Below are positions 1 through 11,034 of a stretch of 64,000 bases of DNA, in pieces (within the stretch, counting starts at the first letter, position 1; every line of letters begins with the position of its first letter). Source of the stretch: Haematobia irritans (lineage: Eukaryota; Arthropoda; Insecta; Diptera; Muscidae); contig NC_134397.1 of the NCBI RefSeq assembly GCF_050003625.1, positions 195,259,063 to 195,323,062 of the forward strand, written 5' to 3'. The notes beneath the pieces are model-generated. The model was not told the origin of the DNA, made no database searches, and was given only the letters and a program-made list of their open reading frames with translations. A program made the translations under genes and the position numbers.

Positions 1-2445
1 AATTTTGAAAAAATTGTCTGTAGGAATAAAATTTTGACAAAATTTTCTATAGGAATAAAATGTTGACAAAATTTTCTATAGAAATAAAACTTTGACAAAA
101 TTTTCTATTGAAATACAAATTTTGACAAAATTTTCTATTGAAATAAAAATTTTGACAAAATTTGCTATAGAAATAAAATTTAGACAACATTTTCTATAGG
201 AATAAAATTTTGAAAAAATTGTCTGTAGGAATAAAATTTTGACAAAATTTTCTATAGGAATAAAATTTTGACAAAATTTTCTATAGAAATAAAATTTTGA
301 TAAAATTTTCTATAGGAATAAAATTTTGACAAAATTTTCTATAGAAATAAAATTTTGACAAAATTTTCTATAAAAATAAAATTTTCACAAAATTTTCTAT
401 AGAAATAAAATTTTCACAAAATTTTCTATAAGAATACACTGTTGACAAATTTTTCTATAGAAATCAAATTTTGACAAAATTTTCTATAGAAATCAAATTT
501 TGACAAAATTTTCTATAGAAATAAAATTTTGACAAAATTTTGCATGGGAATAAAATTTTGTCAAAATTTTCTATAGAAATAAAATTTTGACAAAATTTTC
601 TATAGGAATAAGATTTTGACAAAATTTTGTATAGAAATAAAATTTTGACAAAGTTTTCTATAGAAACAAAATTTTGACAAAATTATCTATAGAAATAAAA
701 TTTTGCCTAAATTTTCTATAGAAATAAAATTTTGACAAAATTTTCTATAGAAATAAAATTTTGACAACATTTTCTATAGAAATAAAATTTTGACAAAATT
801 TTCTATAGAAATAAAATTTTTACAAAATTTTCTACAGAAATAAAATTTTGAAAAAATTGTCTGTAGGAATAAAATTTTTACACAATTTTCTATAGGAATA
901 AAATTTTGACAAAACTTTCTATAGCAATAAAAATTTGACAAAATTTTCTATAGAAATAAAATTTTGACAAAATTTTCTACAGAAATTAAATTTTGAAAAA
1001 ATTTTCTATAGAAATAAAATTTTGACAAAATTTTCTATAAAAATAAAATTTTGTCAAAATTTTCTATAGAAATAAATTTTTGATAAAATTTTCTATAGAA
1101 ATAAAATTTTGACAAAATTTTTTATAGAAATAAAATTTTGACAAAAATTTCTATAGGAATAAAATTTTGACAAAATTTTCTATGGGAATAAAATTTTGAC
1201 AAAAATTCCCATAGAAATAAAATCCTGAGAAAAATTTCTTTAGCAAAAAAAAACTTTCTACAAAAGTAAAAGTTTGACAAAATTTTGTATAAAATAAAAT
1301 TTTGAGAAAATTTTCAATAGAAATAAAATTTTAAGAAAATTTTGTAAAAAATAAAATATAGACAAAATTTTTTACAGAAATAAAATTTTGACAAATTTTT
1401 TTATAGAAACAAAATTTTGACCAAAAGCTTCTATAGAAATAAAATTTTGACAAAAAATTTCTATAGAAATAAAATTTTGGCAAAATTTCCTATAGAAATA
1501 AAATTATGACAAAATTTTCTATAAAACTAAAATTTGGACAAAATTTTCTATAGAAATAAAATTTTGAAAAAATTTTCTATAGAAATAAAGTACTGAGAAA
1601 CTTTTCTATACGAATAAAATTTTGAGAAAATTTTCTATAGAAATACAATTTTGACAAAATTTTCTATAAAAGTAAAATTTGGACAACATTTTCTATAGAA
1701 ATAAAATTTTGACAAAATTTTCTATAGAAATAAAATTTTTACAAAATTTTTCATAGAAATAAAATTTTGCATTGACTAAACTACAAGTGTAGCTTAACCA
1801 ACAGAGGAAAAGAATGTTTGTCAAATTTATTTTGGGCAAATCCCTATAGACTGCAAGATGGTTGGATGGACGCACGTTTCGGAATTAACACATTCCACAA
1901 AATTTTCTATAGAAATAAAATTTTGAAAAAAATTTCTATAGGAATAAAATTCTGACAAAATTTTCTATGGGAATAAAATTTTGACAAAAATTCCAATAGA
2001 AATAAAATCCTGAGAAAATTTTCTTTAGCAAAAAAAAACTTTCTATAAAAGTAAAAGTTTGACAAATTTTTGTATAAAATAAAATTTTGAGAAAATGTTC
2101 CAAAGAAATAAAATGTTGAGAAAATTTTCTATAGAAATAACATTTTGGCAAAATTTTCTATATAAATAAAATTATGACAAAATTTTCTATAAAACTAAAA
2201 TTTGGACAAAATTTTCTATAGAAATAAAATTTTGAAAAAATTTTGTATAGAAATAAAGTACTGAAAAACTTTTCTATAGGAATAAAATTTTGAGAAAATT
2301 TTCTATAGAAATACAATTTTGACAAAATTTTCTATAAAACTAAAATTTGGACAACATTTTCTATAGAAATAAAATTTTGACAAAATTTTCTATAGAAATA
2401 AAATTTTGACAAAATTTTTTATAGAAATAAAATTTTGTTGTTTTT
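1..2445. repeat. 29-bp AT-rich satellite array, block 1
   Basis: Head-to-tail copies of a 29-bp unit whose core reads TTTTCTATAGAAATAAAA followed by TTTTGACAAAA. Copies carry scattered substitutions and 1-2 nt indels. The unit holds two short palindromes (TTTCTATAGAAA and AAAATTTTGACAAAATTTT). The array is interrupted around 1772-1894 by a non-satellite spacer. The many short minus-strand ORFs here, rich in Phe, Ile, Lys and Asn, are just translations of the repeat because 29 is not a multiple of three. The same unit returns in four other blocks of the window. Confidence 0.95.
1772..1894 (+). repeat. Dispersed spacer repeat, partial copy 1
   Basis: A non-satellite segment starting GCATTGACTAAACTACAAG and ending near CGCACGTTTCGGAATTA. 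Copies occur at 2455-2592, 27048-27345 and 30060-30310, always touching the 29-bp satellite. It carries no recognised coding region. Confidence 0.8.
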
Positions 2446-2454
2446 TTTTATTTC

Positions 2455-2592
2455 AGCTTAAAACCATGCATTGACTAAACTACAAGTGTAGCTTAACCAA
2501 CAGAGAAAAATAATGTTTGTCAAATTTATTTTGGGCAAAGCCCTATAGACTGCAAGATGGTTGGATGGACGCACGTTTCGGAATTACCACAT
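2455..2592 (+). repeat. Dispersed spacer repeat, partial copy 2
   Basis: Same sequence as the spacer at 1772-1894, with an upstream TTTATTTCAGCTTAAAACC lead-in also seen in the 27-kb copy. It ends shortly after GGAATTACCACAT, where the longer 27-kb and 30-kb copies continue. The satellite does not resume after it. Confidence 0.8.
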
Positions 2593-4519
2593 GGTGATTT
2601 TTTCAGAAGTATATACAATGAATACAATATTCTATAAAATATATTATACGAAAAAGTAATAAAAATTAAAAAAAAAACTGAAACACAAAACAATTTAACG
2701 TAACAAATTAATATTATTGCATGTTTGGTCGTTTTCTACCATAAATTTGTGTATTTAAATTATTTGTGATCTAACAGCACTGGACACAACTTCTCATATT
2801 GTTTGAATGTACTATTTTGCATTTATTCTGCTCGCAATGATTATATTTAACAACGTTTTATTAATTTGACATAATTTTTTCACTTTGCTCTAATTTACAC
2901 ATATCCAAATGGTGATAATATCTCTGCATATTAGGAAGGGAGATGCTACACGCAAAGAAAATAACGTGTATCAAAAAAGTTGTTTTTTGTTAATTTTTTT
3001 AATTTCTTCGAAAATTTCAAACATTTTTTAACCCCAAAAAATTTTTTTGAACAAAATTTTTATTTTTTCCATAAAAAATGTTTAGTCTTTCCAAAATCAC
3101 AATCCATTTCGTTTACATCAAGTACTGTTCTTTTCTGACTATAAGTCTTTAATAAGGCACATTTTAAAGTTTCATAGTAAAATTTTAATATATTAATAAA
3201 AAGTTATATGAAAAGATGATGTACAGTGGGAGAAAAGATGATTCAATTTGTAAGAGGAAATTTCCCAAATGTTTTCTCCATAAGGAGTTAGCATAAAGGG
3301 CCCAAAATTGAGTTATCTCTCCCAGCCAGATCTATACTAAAGGCTGTGGAAAGATTCATTCGCCCGAACCGAAACATGTACAGTCCAGGCGTGTATAGAT
3401 TTGTATCTGGCGTTTTCTTTTCAATGGCTCTATTAACCATGTTCCTTAATCTATATCTGTCCATAAAGCTCGAAAAATAATTGTATAATTAATACGTAAT
3501 GTCGGACATATTTTCGAAATCTTGTGAACTTTTTTGGAAAATATGTAAAATTACATTATTCCAGTTTCCAAATATTCTATTTTTATGAAAGTGGCTAACT
3601 AAAGGTATGTTTCTGTGAAATAAAGTTTCTTTATATCTGCTCATGGGCGCCTAAAACTAGGCTCCATAAATATAACTGTTTGACTGTATGCGTTGCGTGT
3701 GCGTTGAGGGCGACATCTCACTCGCTCTTTTTGATTCTTTTTATTGTAAAACTATTATTTTTGGAGAGTTGGTATGCTTGCGATGAATTACTTATTTTTC
3801 GACTGCTGGTATGCTTGCACCGAAGTACTTTCCTCCAATGTCATGCCCATGTAAAAGTATTAATGCTTATATATCGATGCCCTCATTCCAGAGTACGCTA
3901 AGTCGACTTAGCATGTTGTGATGGAGTTCGCTGTTTTTTATTCGGATTGATGTGAATTGCATCCTGTCAAAAGTTCGAATTTATTGGACATTTCTATCAA
4001 AAGTCATGGTTAATATTGTACTCAACCTGTGTCTAAAGTTTTAAAAAATGTCCAATCCAAAAAGGGCAAATAGCTTTGTTCGGTCTAAAGTGGTCTAAGT
4101 CATTTGTAGCAAATTTTCTATTATCACTATTTTGAGTTCATACATACTAAAAAAAATTATAAAAAATATGATTTTGAGACCGAAAATAAGGAAATTTCTA
4201 TCTGTTTTGAGAAATTTCAAAAAACAAAACTTGTTTCTTTTTTCCTGTAAAATTCACTTTTTAGACTTAGCGCACTTTGGAATGTAGACATCGATATGTG
4301 CGAAGAAGTTGTTACCTAACTTGGAGCAGGTATACGAGTACTTGTACTCATAGTTTTTGCTGGGCATTGTTTGTATTATAGAGATAGATGCTAAGAACTA
4401 AATAAACCTCGTTGAAGTGAGAAAAATGAGAGGGAAGATACAATTAGCCACAAAAATGTAATTTTTTTGAAGTTAGTCTTTATGTTTATCCGGACGACAG
4501 TGCTCGTGTAAAACATATC
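2593..4519. other. No gene seen; AT-rich unique-looking DNA
   Basis: Nearly two kilobases without a supportable gene. The longest frame, 3680-3901, has no recognisable domain. Sequence around 3630-3680 (GGGCGCCTAAAACTAGGCTC) resembles sequence near 7300-7345 (GGGCGCTGCAAACTATGCTA), which suggests both belong to one larger dispersed repeat. Confidence 0.6.
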
Positions 4520-4797
4520 CCAGATAGTCGCCATACTACAACTACGAAAAAGACTGTTTTTCATATGTTTCGGTATAAAAATTATATATTTGGAACTAAA
4601 ACTTTTAGCACATTATTTTCAAGTGTAAGCGTATAATGTTCATAAATTAGCATAACATATTTGCAACATATATTTTAATATGATAGAAAATATTATGTTT
4701 GGGACTTAAGATTTTTTTAAATATAATATGTGGGGATGCAAACATATATTAATTTAGAAATTGCCTATAAACATATATGTGTTTAGAAAGAGAGACC
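4520..4797. repeat. ATATGTTT-rich dispersed repeat, copy A
   Basis: This segment is alignable by eye with 5425-5690: both share TTTTTCATATGTT, then GGTATAAAA or GATATAAAA, TAATGTTC, and AACATATAT near the end. A shorter related stretch lies at 5210-5340 and 7590-7745. It is non-coding. The family is unidentified, and it may be the ends of a larger element into which later elements inserted. Confidence 0.55.
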
Positions 4798-5089
4798 TAC
4801 ACACAAAAAAATTTTTTTCTGATTCAATCACGAAATTAATTGATCCAATTTATTTTTAATTGAAATGTCTTCAATCACAGAAATGATAGTATCAGTAAAA
4901 AAATTAATTGAAGGTCACTTAAAAAGTTAATTGATCCAATTAAAAAATTAATTGTTACTATTATTTTTGTGATTGATTTTTGTTTCAATTAAATAATTTG
5001 TTGAATCAATTAAATTTTTAATTGAATATTTTTTAAAACTCAATTAAAATTTTAATTGCAAAATTTTTCGTGAAATTTTTTTGTGTGTA
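4798..5089. mobile_element. Palindromic MITE, CACACAAAAAAATTT ends, copy 1
   Basis: A 292-bp non-coding element that starts TACACACAAAAAAATTT and ends AAATTTTTTTGTGTGTA, giving 17-bp inverted ends. The interior is built from AATTAATTG and CAATTAA palindromes. A second full copy lies at 33872-34170 and a diverged partial one at about 23877-24062. It has the properties of a non-autonomous DNA transposon; the superfamily is not assignable from the ends alone. Confidence 0.7.
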
Positions 5090-5424
5090 GAGAGTATGCT
5101 GCAAGTAAAAAAATGGAAGTAACCAATTGGCGCCTTAAAAATATAAACACACAAAGAAATTTTCATTAAAAGGTTTCTCTACTAGTGTATGCCTAAGGTG
5201 AAACATAATATGTTTGAACAGTACAAACTATATTTTGTTTGGACCAATCCTGAAAATATATATGCTTGAAGCAGAATGTGTTTGGGCGAGTATGTTACAG
5301 AAGCGATTTTTTAGGATGTATAAGTTATGTTTGGACGACATAAAAAGCAAATGAGAATCGATTTTGGTTTGTCTAAAATTTTATTTGGGAGGAAAGATTT
5401 TTTGTTTTTTTTGCATGTAGGAGG

Positions 5425-5804
5425 GAAGATACACTGTTAGAAAAATATGTTTTTCATATGTTCCGATATAAAAAAAATGTGTTTCAGGCACAATTTTTAA
5501 ACTCAATATATTTAAGTGCAAAAATGTAATGTTCCTAAACTAGCATTAAATGTTTGCGACACATATGTTAATATGTTAGAATATATTTTGTTTAGGACAA
5601 GAATGTTTGATAAAAATAATATGTTTGAATGTAAACATACATAAATTTACAAATTTCGAGTAAACATATATATGTTTTGATATTTTATTCAGGGAGCGAC
5701 AGAGACAGAGAGAGTACAGAGAAAGAACCCGGGAGGGTTGACGAAAGATATCAACATAACACAGCGAGAGAATCAAAAAAAGAGCAATTTTTTGAAACTG
5801 CTTA
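5425..5804. repeat. ATATGTTT-rich dispersed repeat, copy B
   Basis: Related to 4520-4797. It ends where the DD41D mariner begins. It includes a purine-rich GACAGAGACAGAGAGAG tract near 5698-5720. The minus-strand ORF 5576-5776 lies entirely inside this repeat and has no recognisable domain. Confidence 0.5.
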
Positions 5805-5806
5805 TA

Positions 5807-7113
5807 AAGGGTGATTTGTTAAGAGCTTGATAACTTTTTTTTTTTAAAAAAACGCATAAAATTTGCAAAATCTCATCGGTTCTTTATTTGAAACGTTAGA
5901 TTGGTCCATGACATTTACTTTTTGAAGATAATTTCATTTAAATGTTGACCGCGGCTGCGTCTTAGGTGGTCCATTCGGAAAGTCCAATTTTGGGCAACTT
6001 TTTCGAGCATTTCGGCCGGAATAGCCCGAATTTCTTCGGAAATGTTGTCTTCCAAAGCTGGAATAGTTGCTGGCTTATTTCTGTAGACTTTAGACTTGAC
6101 GTAGCCCCACAAAAAATAGTCTAAAGGCGTCAAATCGCATGATCTTGGTGGCCAACTTACCGGTCCATTTCTTGAGATGAATTGTTCTCCGAAGTTTTCC
6201 CTCAAAATGGCCATAGAATCGCGAGCTGTGTGGCATGTAGCGCCATCTTGTTGAAACCACATGTCAACCAAGTTCAGTTCTTCCATTTTTGGCAACAAAA
6301 AGTTTGTTAGCATCGAACGATAGCGATCGCCATTCACCGTAACGTTGCGTCCAACAGCATCTTTGAAAAAATACGGTCCAATGATTCCACCAGCGTACAA
6401 ACCACACCAAACAGAGCATTTTTCGGGATGCATGGGCACTTCTTGAACGGCTTCTGGTTGCTCTTCACTCCAAATGCGGCAATTTTGCTTATTTACGTAG
6501 CCATTCAACCAGAAATGAGCCTCATCGCTGAACAAAATTTGTCGATAAAAAAGCGGATTTTCTGCCAACTTTTCTAGGGCCCATTCACTGAAAATTCGAC
6601 GTTGTGGCAGATCGTTCGGCTTCAGTTCTTGCACGAGCTGTATTTTATACGGTTTTACACCAAGATCTTTGCGTAAAATCTTCCATGTGGTCGAATAACA
6701 CAAACCCAATTGCTGCGAACGGCGACGAATCGACATTTCACGGTCTTCAGCAACACTCTCAGAAACAGACGCAATATTCTCTTCTGTACGCACTGTACGC
6801 ATTCGTGTGGTTGGTTTAATGTCCAATAAAGTAAACTGAGTGCGAAACTTGGTCACAATCGCATTAATTGTTTGCTCACTTGGTCGATTATGTAGACCAT
6901 AAATCGGACGTAAAGCGCGAAACACATTTCGAACCGAACACTGATTTTGGTAATAAAATTCAATGATTTGCAAGCGTTGCTCGTTAGTAAGTCTATTCAT
7001 GATGAAATGTCAAAGCATACTGAGCATCTTTCTCTTTGACACCATGTCTGAAATCCCACGTGATCTGTCAAATACTAATGCATGAAAATCCTAACCTCAA
7101 AAGAATCACCCTT
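5807..7113 (-). mobile_element. DD41D (rosa-like) mariner, complete element
   Basis: A 1.3-kb Tc1/mariner-superfamily element. The left end AAGGGTGATT (5807) is matched by its reverse complement AATCACCCTT (ending 7113), and both ends are flanked by TA (5805-5806 and 7114-7115), the superfamily's target duplication. Beyond the outer ten bases the inverted repeat is imperfect. It encodes one uninterrupted transposase on the minus strand and is inserted into an ATATGTTT-type repeat. Confidence 0.88.
5915..7000 (-). CDS. Mariner-type transposase, DD41D family
   Basis: A 361-residue cut-and-paste transposase, intact from ATG to stop. The N-terminal third (about 5-115) is a paired helix-turn-helix DNA-binding region. 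The catalytic triad is visible: D159 in LFSDEAHFW, D252 in QQDGATCHTA and D294 in TPLDYFLWGY, with 41 residues between the second and third Asp. That spacing defines the DD41D (rosa) group known from flies, as opposed to DD34D classical mariners. Length fits the family. The terminal inverted repeats sit about 100 bp beyond each end of the frame, so no other gene is carried. No stop or frameshift is seen, so the copy may be recent or active; activity itself cannot be judged. Relics of the same family lie at about 15775-15935 and 23646-24410. Confidence 0.93.
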   Translation of the reverse strand: MNRLTNEQRLQIIEFYYQNQCSVRNVFRALRPIYGLHNRPSEQTINAIVTKFRTQFTLLDIKPTTRMRTVRTEENIASVSESVAEDREMSIRRRSQQLGLCYSTTWKILRKDLGVKPYKIQLVQELKPNDLPQRRIFSEWALEKLAENPLFYRQILFSDEAHFWLNGYVNKQNCRIWSEEQPEAVQEVPMHPEKCSVWCGLYAGGIIGPYFFKDAVGRNVTVNGDRYRSMLTNFLLPKMEELNLVDMWFQQDGATCHTARDSMAILRENFGEQFISRNGPVSWPPRSCDLTPLDYFLWGYVKSKVYRNKPATIPALEDNISEEIRAIPAEMLEKVAQNWTFRMDHLRRSRGQHLNEIIFKK

Positions 7114-7178
7114 TATGTTGTTTCGAAAAACTGTTTTACGTGTTCATTGTTTTGGTTATGCGCTTGGCATGTTAATAA

Positions 7179-7258
7179 GGCTTCGGTCGGGGCAGGGATT
7201 CAACCCAGGACCCTTTGCATGCAAGGCGGACATGCTAACCACTGCTCCACGTGGCCAA
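7179..7258 (-). repeat. tRNA-derived SINE-like segment
   Basis: On the minus strand the sequence has an A-box-like GCAGTGGTTAGCATG and a B-box-like GGGTTGAATCCC, spaced as in a tRNA gene, with a D-arm and anticodon-like region between them. The acceptor stem does not close, so this is not a functional tRNA but a tRNA-derived sequence, probably the head of a SINE. An isotype cannot be assigned. Confidence 0.5.
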
Positions 7259-7371
7259 CAAATATATGTTACTGTTGAATAATGTTTTGTTTGCATCGGC
7301 TCGTGGGCGCTGCAAACTATGCTATATAAATATAACTTATAACGATAATTGTCTATTGGTGACTATAACAG

Positions 7372-7450
7372 CTACTTAGCCCAGTGGTAGTATGTTGGCT
7401 TACAAATTACATGGTTCCCGCTTCGATTCTCCGTCCAGGCGAAAGGTAAA
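7372..7450 (+). repeat. Second tRNA-like segment followed by an A-rich tract
   Basis: The plus strand reads TTAGCCCAGTGGTAGTATG (A-box-like), followed about 30 bases later by a degenerate B-box-like GCTTCGATTCTC and then an A-rich stretch. This resembles a diverged SINE head and tail. It is weaker than the segment at 7179-7258. Confidence 0.35.
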
Positions 7451-7764
7451 ATTTAAAAAAAAAAATTTAAAATGGAAAAATTTCTTCGACATTATTTGTA
7501 TTACAGAAAAAGGTGCCAAGAACTAAAAAATTTCGTGGAAGTGAAACTTATGTGAGGGAAATGAGCACAAACTTCTTGGGGAGAAAATTCTTCCAAGCAT
7601 ATAATATTTTTGGGCTCAAACTGCTTCCAAACATATAATATGTTCACATTAAACAAACATAATAATGTTCCAGCAATATCCAATAATATATGTGCTTCCT
7701 GCAAAGTATGTTTGGAACATATGTTAGGGAAGCGATTTTTTTGACGGTGTATGAAAAAGTATTA

Positions 7765-9038
7765 AAGGGTGATACGGTCAAAATTTGGTCAATATAAACT
7801 TGACGTATTTCTTTCAATTTTGCATTTAAAAAACTTGAACACCCCTCATTTTGAAGGTGTGTGTGTGTAGAATGTTGCTCCTATTTTGATTTTAGAATTC
7901 ACTCTTCAGTTGTCAAAATGCCGTCCAAGCAAGAATGCAGCGTATCAAAATTTTGCTCGCGCATCGCGAAAATCCGAGCTACTCGCACGCAAAGCTGGCA
8001 AAATCGCTAAAAGTTGCCAAATCAACCCTTACAAATGTAATTAAGGTGTTTGGGGAACGTTTGTCGACAGCCAGGAAGTCTGGATCGGGGGGAAATCGAA
8101 AACCGGAAGCCGCTGAGACGACAAAGAGAGTTGCCGGTAGTTTCAAGCGAAACCCTAACCTCTCTCTCCGAGATGCCGCAAATAAGCTGGGTGTATCGTC
8201 TACAACCGTGCATCGAGCCAAAAAACGAGCCGGACTATCGACTTACAAGAAGGTAGTGACGCGATGATAAACAAAATACAACGGCCAAAGCGCGATCCCG
8301 GAGGCTGTACACGGCGATGCTGACGAAGTTTGACTGCTTGGTAATGGACGACGAAACCTACGTCAAAGCCGACTACAAGCAGCTTCCGGGACAGGAGTTT
8401 TATACGGCAAAAGGAAGGGGAAAGGTAGCAGATATTTTCAAGCACATAAAACTGTCAAAGTTCGCAAAGAAATATCTGGTTTGGCAAGCCATCTGTACCT
8501 GTGGCTTGAAAAGCAGCATTTTCATAGCTTCCGGGACTGTCAACCAAGAAATTTACGTGAAAGAGTGTTTGAATAAACGTCTGCTGCCTTTCCTGAAGAA
8601 ACACGGTTGTTCCGTACTGTTTTGGCCGGATTTGGCATCTTGCCATTACGGTAAAAAGACCATGGAATGGTACGCCGCCAACAACGTGCAGGTGGTTCCC
8701 AAGGACAAGAACCCTCCCAACACGCCAGAGCTCCGCCCAATGAGTCAAGCGGAACCTTAAGAAGACCAAAAAAACTGCTAAGGACGAGCAGCAGTTCAAG
8801 GCAAACTGGCTTTCTGCGGCGAAGAAGGTGGACAAGTTGGCTGTACAAAATCTGATGGCAGGTGTCAAGCGTGAGGCCCGGCAATTCGGATTTTGAAAAG
8901 CGAAACCCTAACTGAATATTTTTCCTGAATTTTATACTAATTGAACTTGAAAAAGAAATTTAATTTGATTTTTTTAATAAACGATTTCACCGATTTACAG
9001 GCGTTGTCCCTTGACCAAATTTTGACCGTATCACCCTT
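7765..9038 (+). mobile_element. DD37E Tc1/mariner element, defective
   Basis: A 1274-bp element whose 28-bp terminal inverted repeats are perfect complements of each other (7765-7792, starting AAGGGTGATACGGTCAAAAT, and 9011-9038), with TA at each flank (7763-7764 and 9039-9040). The transposase inside is broken. The outer AAGGGTGAT is shared with the neighbouring DD41D element. Confidence 0.93.
7918..8896 (+). pseudogene. DD37E-type transposase pseudogene
   Basis: Remains of a Tc1/mariner transposase starting at the ATG in GTCAAAATGCCG. An extra base within the first seven codons shifts the frame; the helix-turn-helix region is then open from 7935 to 8267, where TGA TAA ends it. The catalytic region resumes in another frame from 8317, with the first Asp in VMDDETYV and the second in FWPDLASCHY. 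By family alignment the glutamate should follow PELRP after 37 residues, but the segment between PELRP and the downstream NLKKTKKT-like sequence (reading resumes near 8757) is largely deleted and ends in a stop at 8758-8760. The C-terminal part ends at TGA 8894-8896. With at least two frameshifts, stops and the missing Glu, it cannot make active enzyme. Overlapping minus-strand ORFs are shadows. Confidence 0.88.
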
Positions 9039-9944
9039 TATTGGGAATTTAGACTTCTTTTTAAAAATTGTTTTTATATTCATTCAAACCAATTCGATAT
9101 CAAAACAAGTATATACGGTCGTAAGTTCGGCCTGGCCGAAGCTTATGTACCCTCCATCATGGATTGCGTAGAAACTTCATCTAAACACTGCCATCCACAA
9201 TCGAATTACTTAAGTTGCGGTAACGCTTGCCGATGGCACCTCCTAACCTCCTAACACCATCTTCTAAATTGTATGTAAGTCCATACGTGGTATATATTAA
9301 ATCAAAAAAGATCGATCCAATACGTATATAATTCAGTTTGACAAAGTAGACATAAAATTTTGACAAAATTTTCTACAGAAATAAAATTTTAACAAAATTT
9401 TCTATAGAAATAAAATTTTCACAAAATTTTCTATAGAAATAAACTTTTGACAAAATTTTCTATAGAAATAAAATCTTGGTAGGTTATTTTTGGCTCGAGT
9501 GGCAACCATGATTATGAACCGAATAAAATTTGAACAAAATTTTCTATAGAAATAAAATTTGTATGCAATGCTTATCATAGTTTCGGCTATAGGTCGATTA
9601 AAAAACATAGGAATGATGTTTTTATTTAAGTTTTATTTCCAATATTTCGGTTGACTTCGTCAAAACCGTTTTCAAGGATTTATTCTGGTGTGCACAGCTT
9701 CACACTCTGTTTTACACAATTTTGATAAAATTTTCTATAGAAATAAAATTTTGACAATGATGAAAATTTTATTATAAACCGAATAAAATTTTAAAAAAAT
9801 TTTCTCTAGAAATAAAATTTTGACAAAATTTTCTATAGAAATAAAATTTTGACAAAATTTTCTATAGAAATAAAATTTTGACAAAATTTTCTATAGAAAT
9901 AAAATTTTGGTAGATTATTTTTGGCTCTAGTGACAACCATGATT

Positions 9945-10925
9945 ATGAACCGATATGGACCAATTTTTGTGTGATTGGACCAATTTTGGTATGGTTGTTA
10001 GCGACCATATACTAACACCACGTGCCTAATTTGAACCGGATCGGATGAATTTTGCTCCTCCAAGAGGCTCCGGAGGTCAAATCTGGAGAATGTTTTATAT
10101 GGGGGCTATATATAATTATGGAGCGATATGGACCAATTCTGGCACGGTTGTTAAAGATCATATACTAACACCATGTTCCAAATTACAACCGGATTGGATA
10201 AAATTTGCTTCTCTTGGAGACTTCGCAAGCCAAATCTGGGTATCGGTTTATATGGGGGCTACATATAATTATGAACGGATGTGGACCAATTTTTGCATGG
10301 TTGTTAGAGACCATATACCAATACCATGTACCAAATTTCAGGCGGATCGGATGAAATTTGCTACTCTTTGAGGCTCCGCAACCCAAATCTGGGGATCGGT
10401 TTATATGGGCGCCATATATAATTATGGACCGATGTAGACCAATTTTTGCATGGTTGTTAGAGACCATATACCAACATCATGTACCAAATTTCAGCCGGAT
10501 CGGATGAAATTTACTTCTCTTTGAGGCTCCGCAAGCCACATCTGGGGATCGGTTTATATGGGGGCTATATATAATTATGGACCGATGTGAACCAATTTTT
10601 GCATGGTTGTTAGAGACCATATACCAACACCATGTACCAAATTTCAGCCGGATCGGATGAAATTTGCTTCTCTTTTAGGGTCCGCAAGCCAAATCTGGGG
10701 ATCGGTTTATATGGGGGCTATATATAATTATGGACCGATGTGGACCAATTTTTGCATGGTTGTTAGAGACCATATAGCAACACCATATACCAAATTTCAG
10801 CCGGATCGGATGAAATATGCTTCTGTTAGAGGCTCCACAAGCCAAATCTGAGGGTCCCTTTATATGGGGGCTATACGTAAAAGTGGACCGATATGGCCCA
10901 TTTTCAATACCATCCGACCTACATC
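9945..10925 (+). repeat. 154-bp tandem repeat, about six units
   Basis: The landmark TTTATATGGGGGCTATATAT recurs at about 10091, 10246, 10398, 10552, 10705 and 10858, a period of 153-155 bp. Each unit also has GGACCAATTTTTGCATGGTT and CAGCCGGATCGGATGAAATT. Short ORFs on both strands are translations of the units and not genes. Confidence 0.92.
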
Positions 10926-10995
10926 GATAACAACTACTTGTGCCAAGTTTCAAGTCGATAGCTTGTTTCGTTCGGAAGTTAGCGTGATTTCAACA

Positions 10996-11034
10996 GACGG
11001 ACGGACGGACGGACGGACGGACGGACGGACGGAC
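10996..11034 (+). repeat. (GACG)n microsatellite
   Basis: About ten tandem GACG units just after the 154-bp array, inside the same composite element. Confidence 0.95.

Larger units (their letters stand above)
7116..7763. repeat. Flanking dispersed repeat with two tRNA-like segments
   Basis: This segment resumes the repeat interrupted by the DD41D element and runs to the next transposon. It includes ATATAATATG and GGAACATATGTT motifs shared with 4520-5690, and the GGGCGCTGCAAAC segment shared with about 3640. No protein gene is seen. Confidence 0.45.

Noticed and set aside
1..2445. CRISPR-like array of 29-bp repeats
   Set aside because: Repeats are directly adjacent with no unique spacers, degenerate and in an insect genome; this is a satellite.
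7179..7258. Functional tRNA gene
   Set aside because: A- and B-box-like sequences exist but the acceptor stem does not pair and the sequence is embedded in a repeat.
8455..8884. Minus-strand ORFs of 114-137 codons
   Set aside because: They overlap the clearly transposase-coding plus strand and have no domains.
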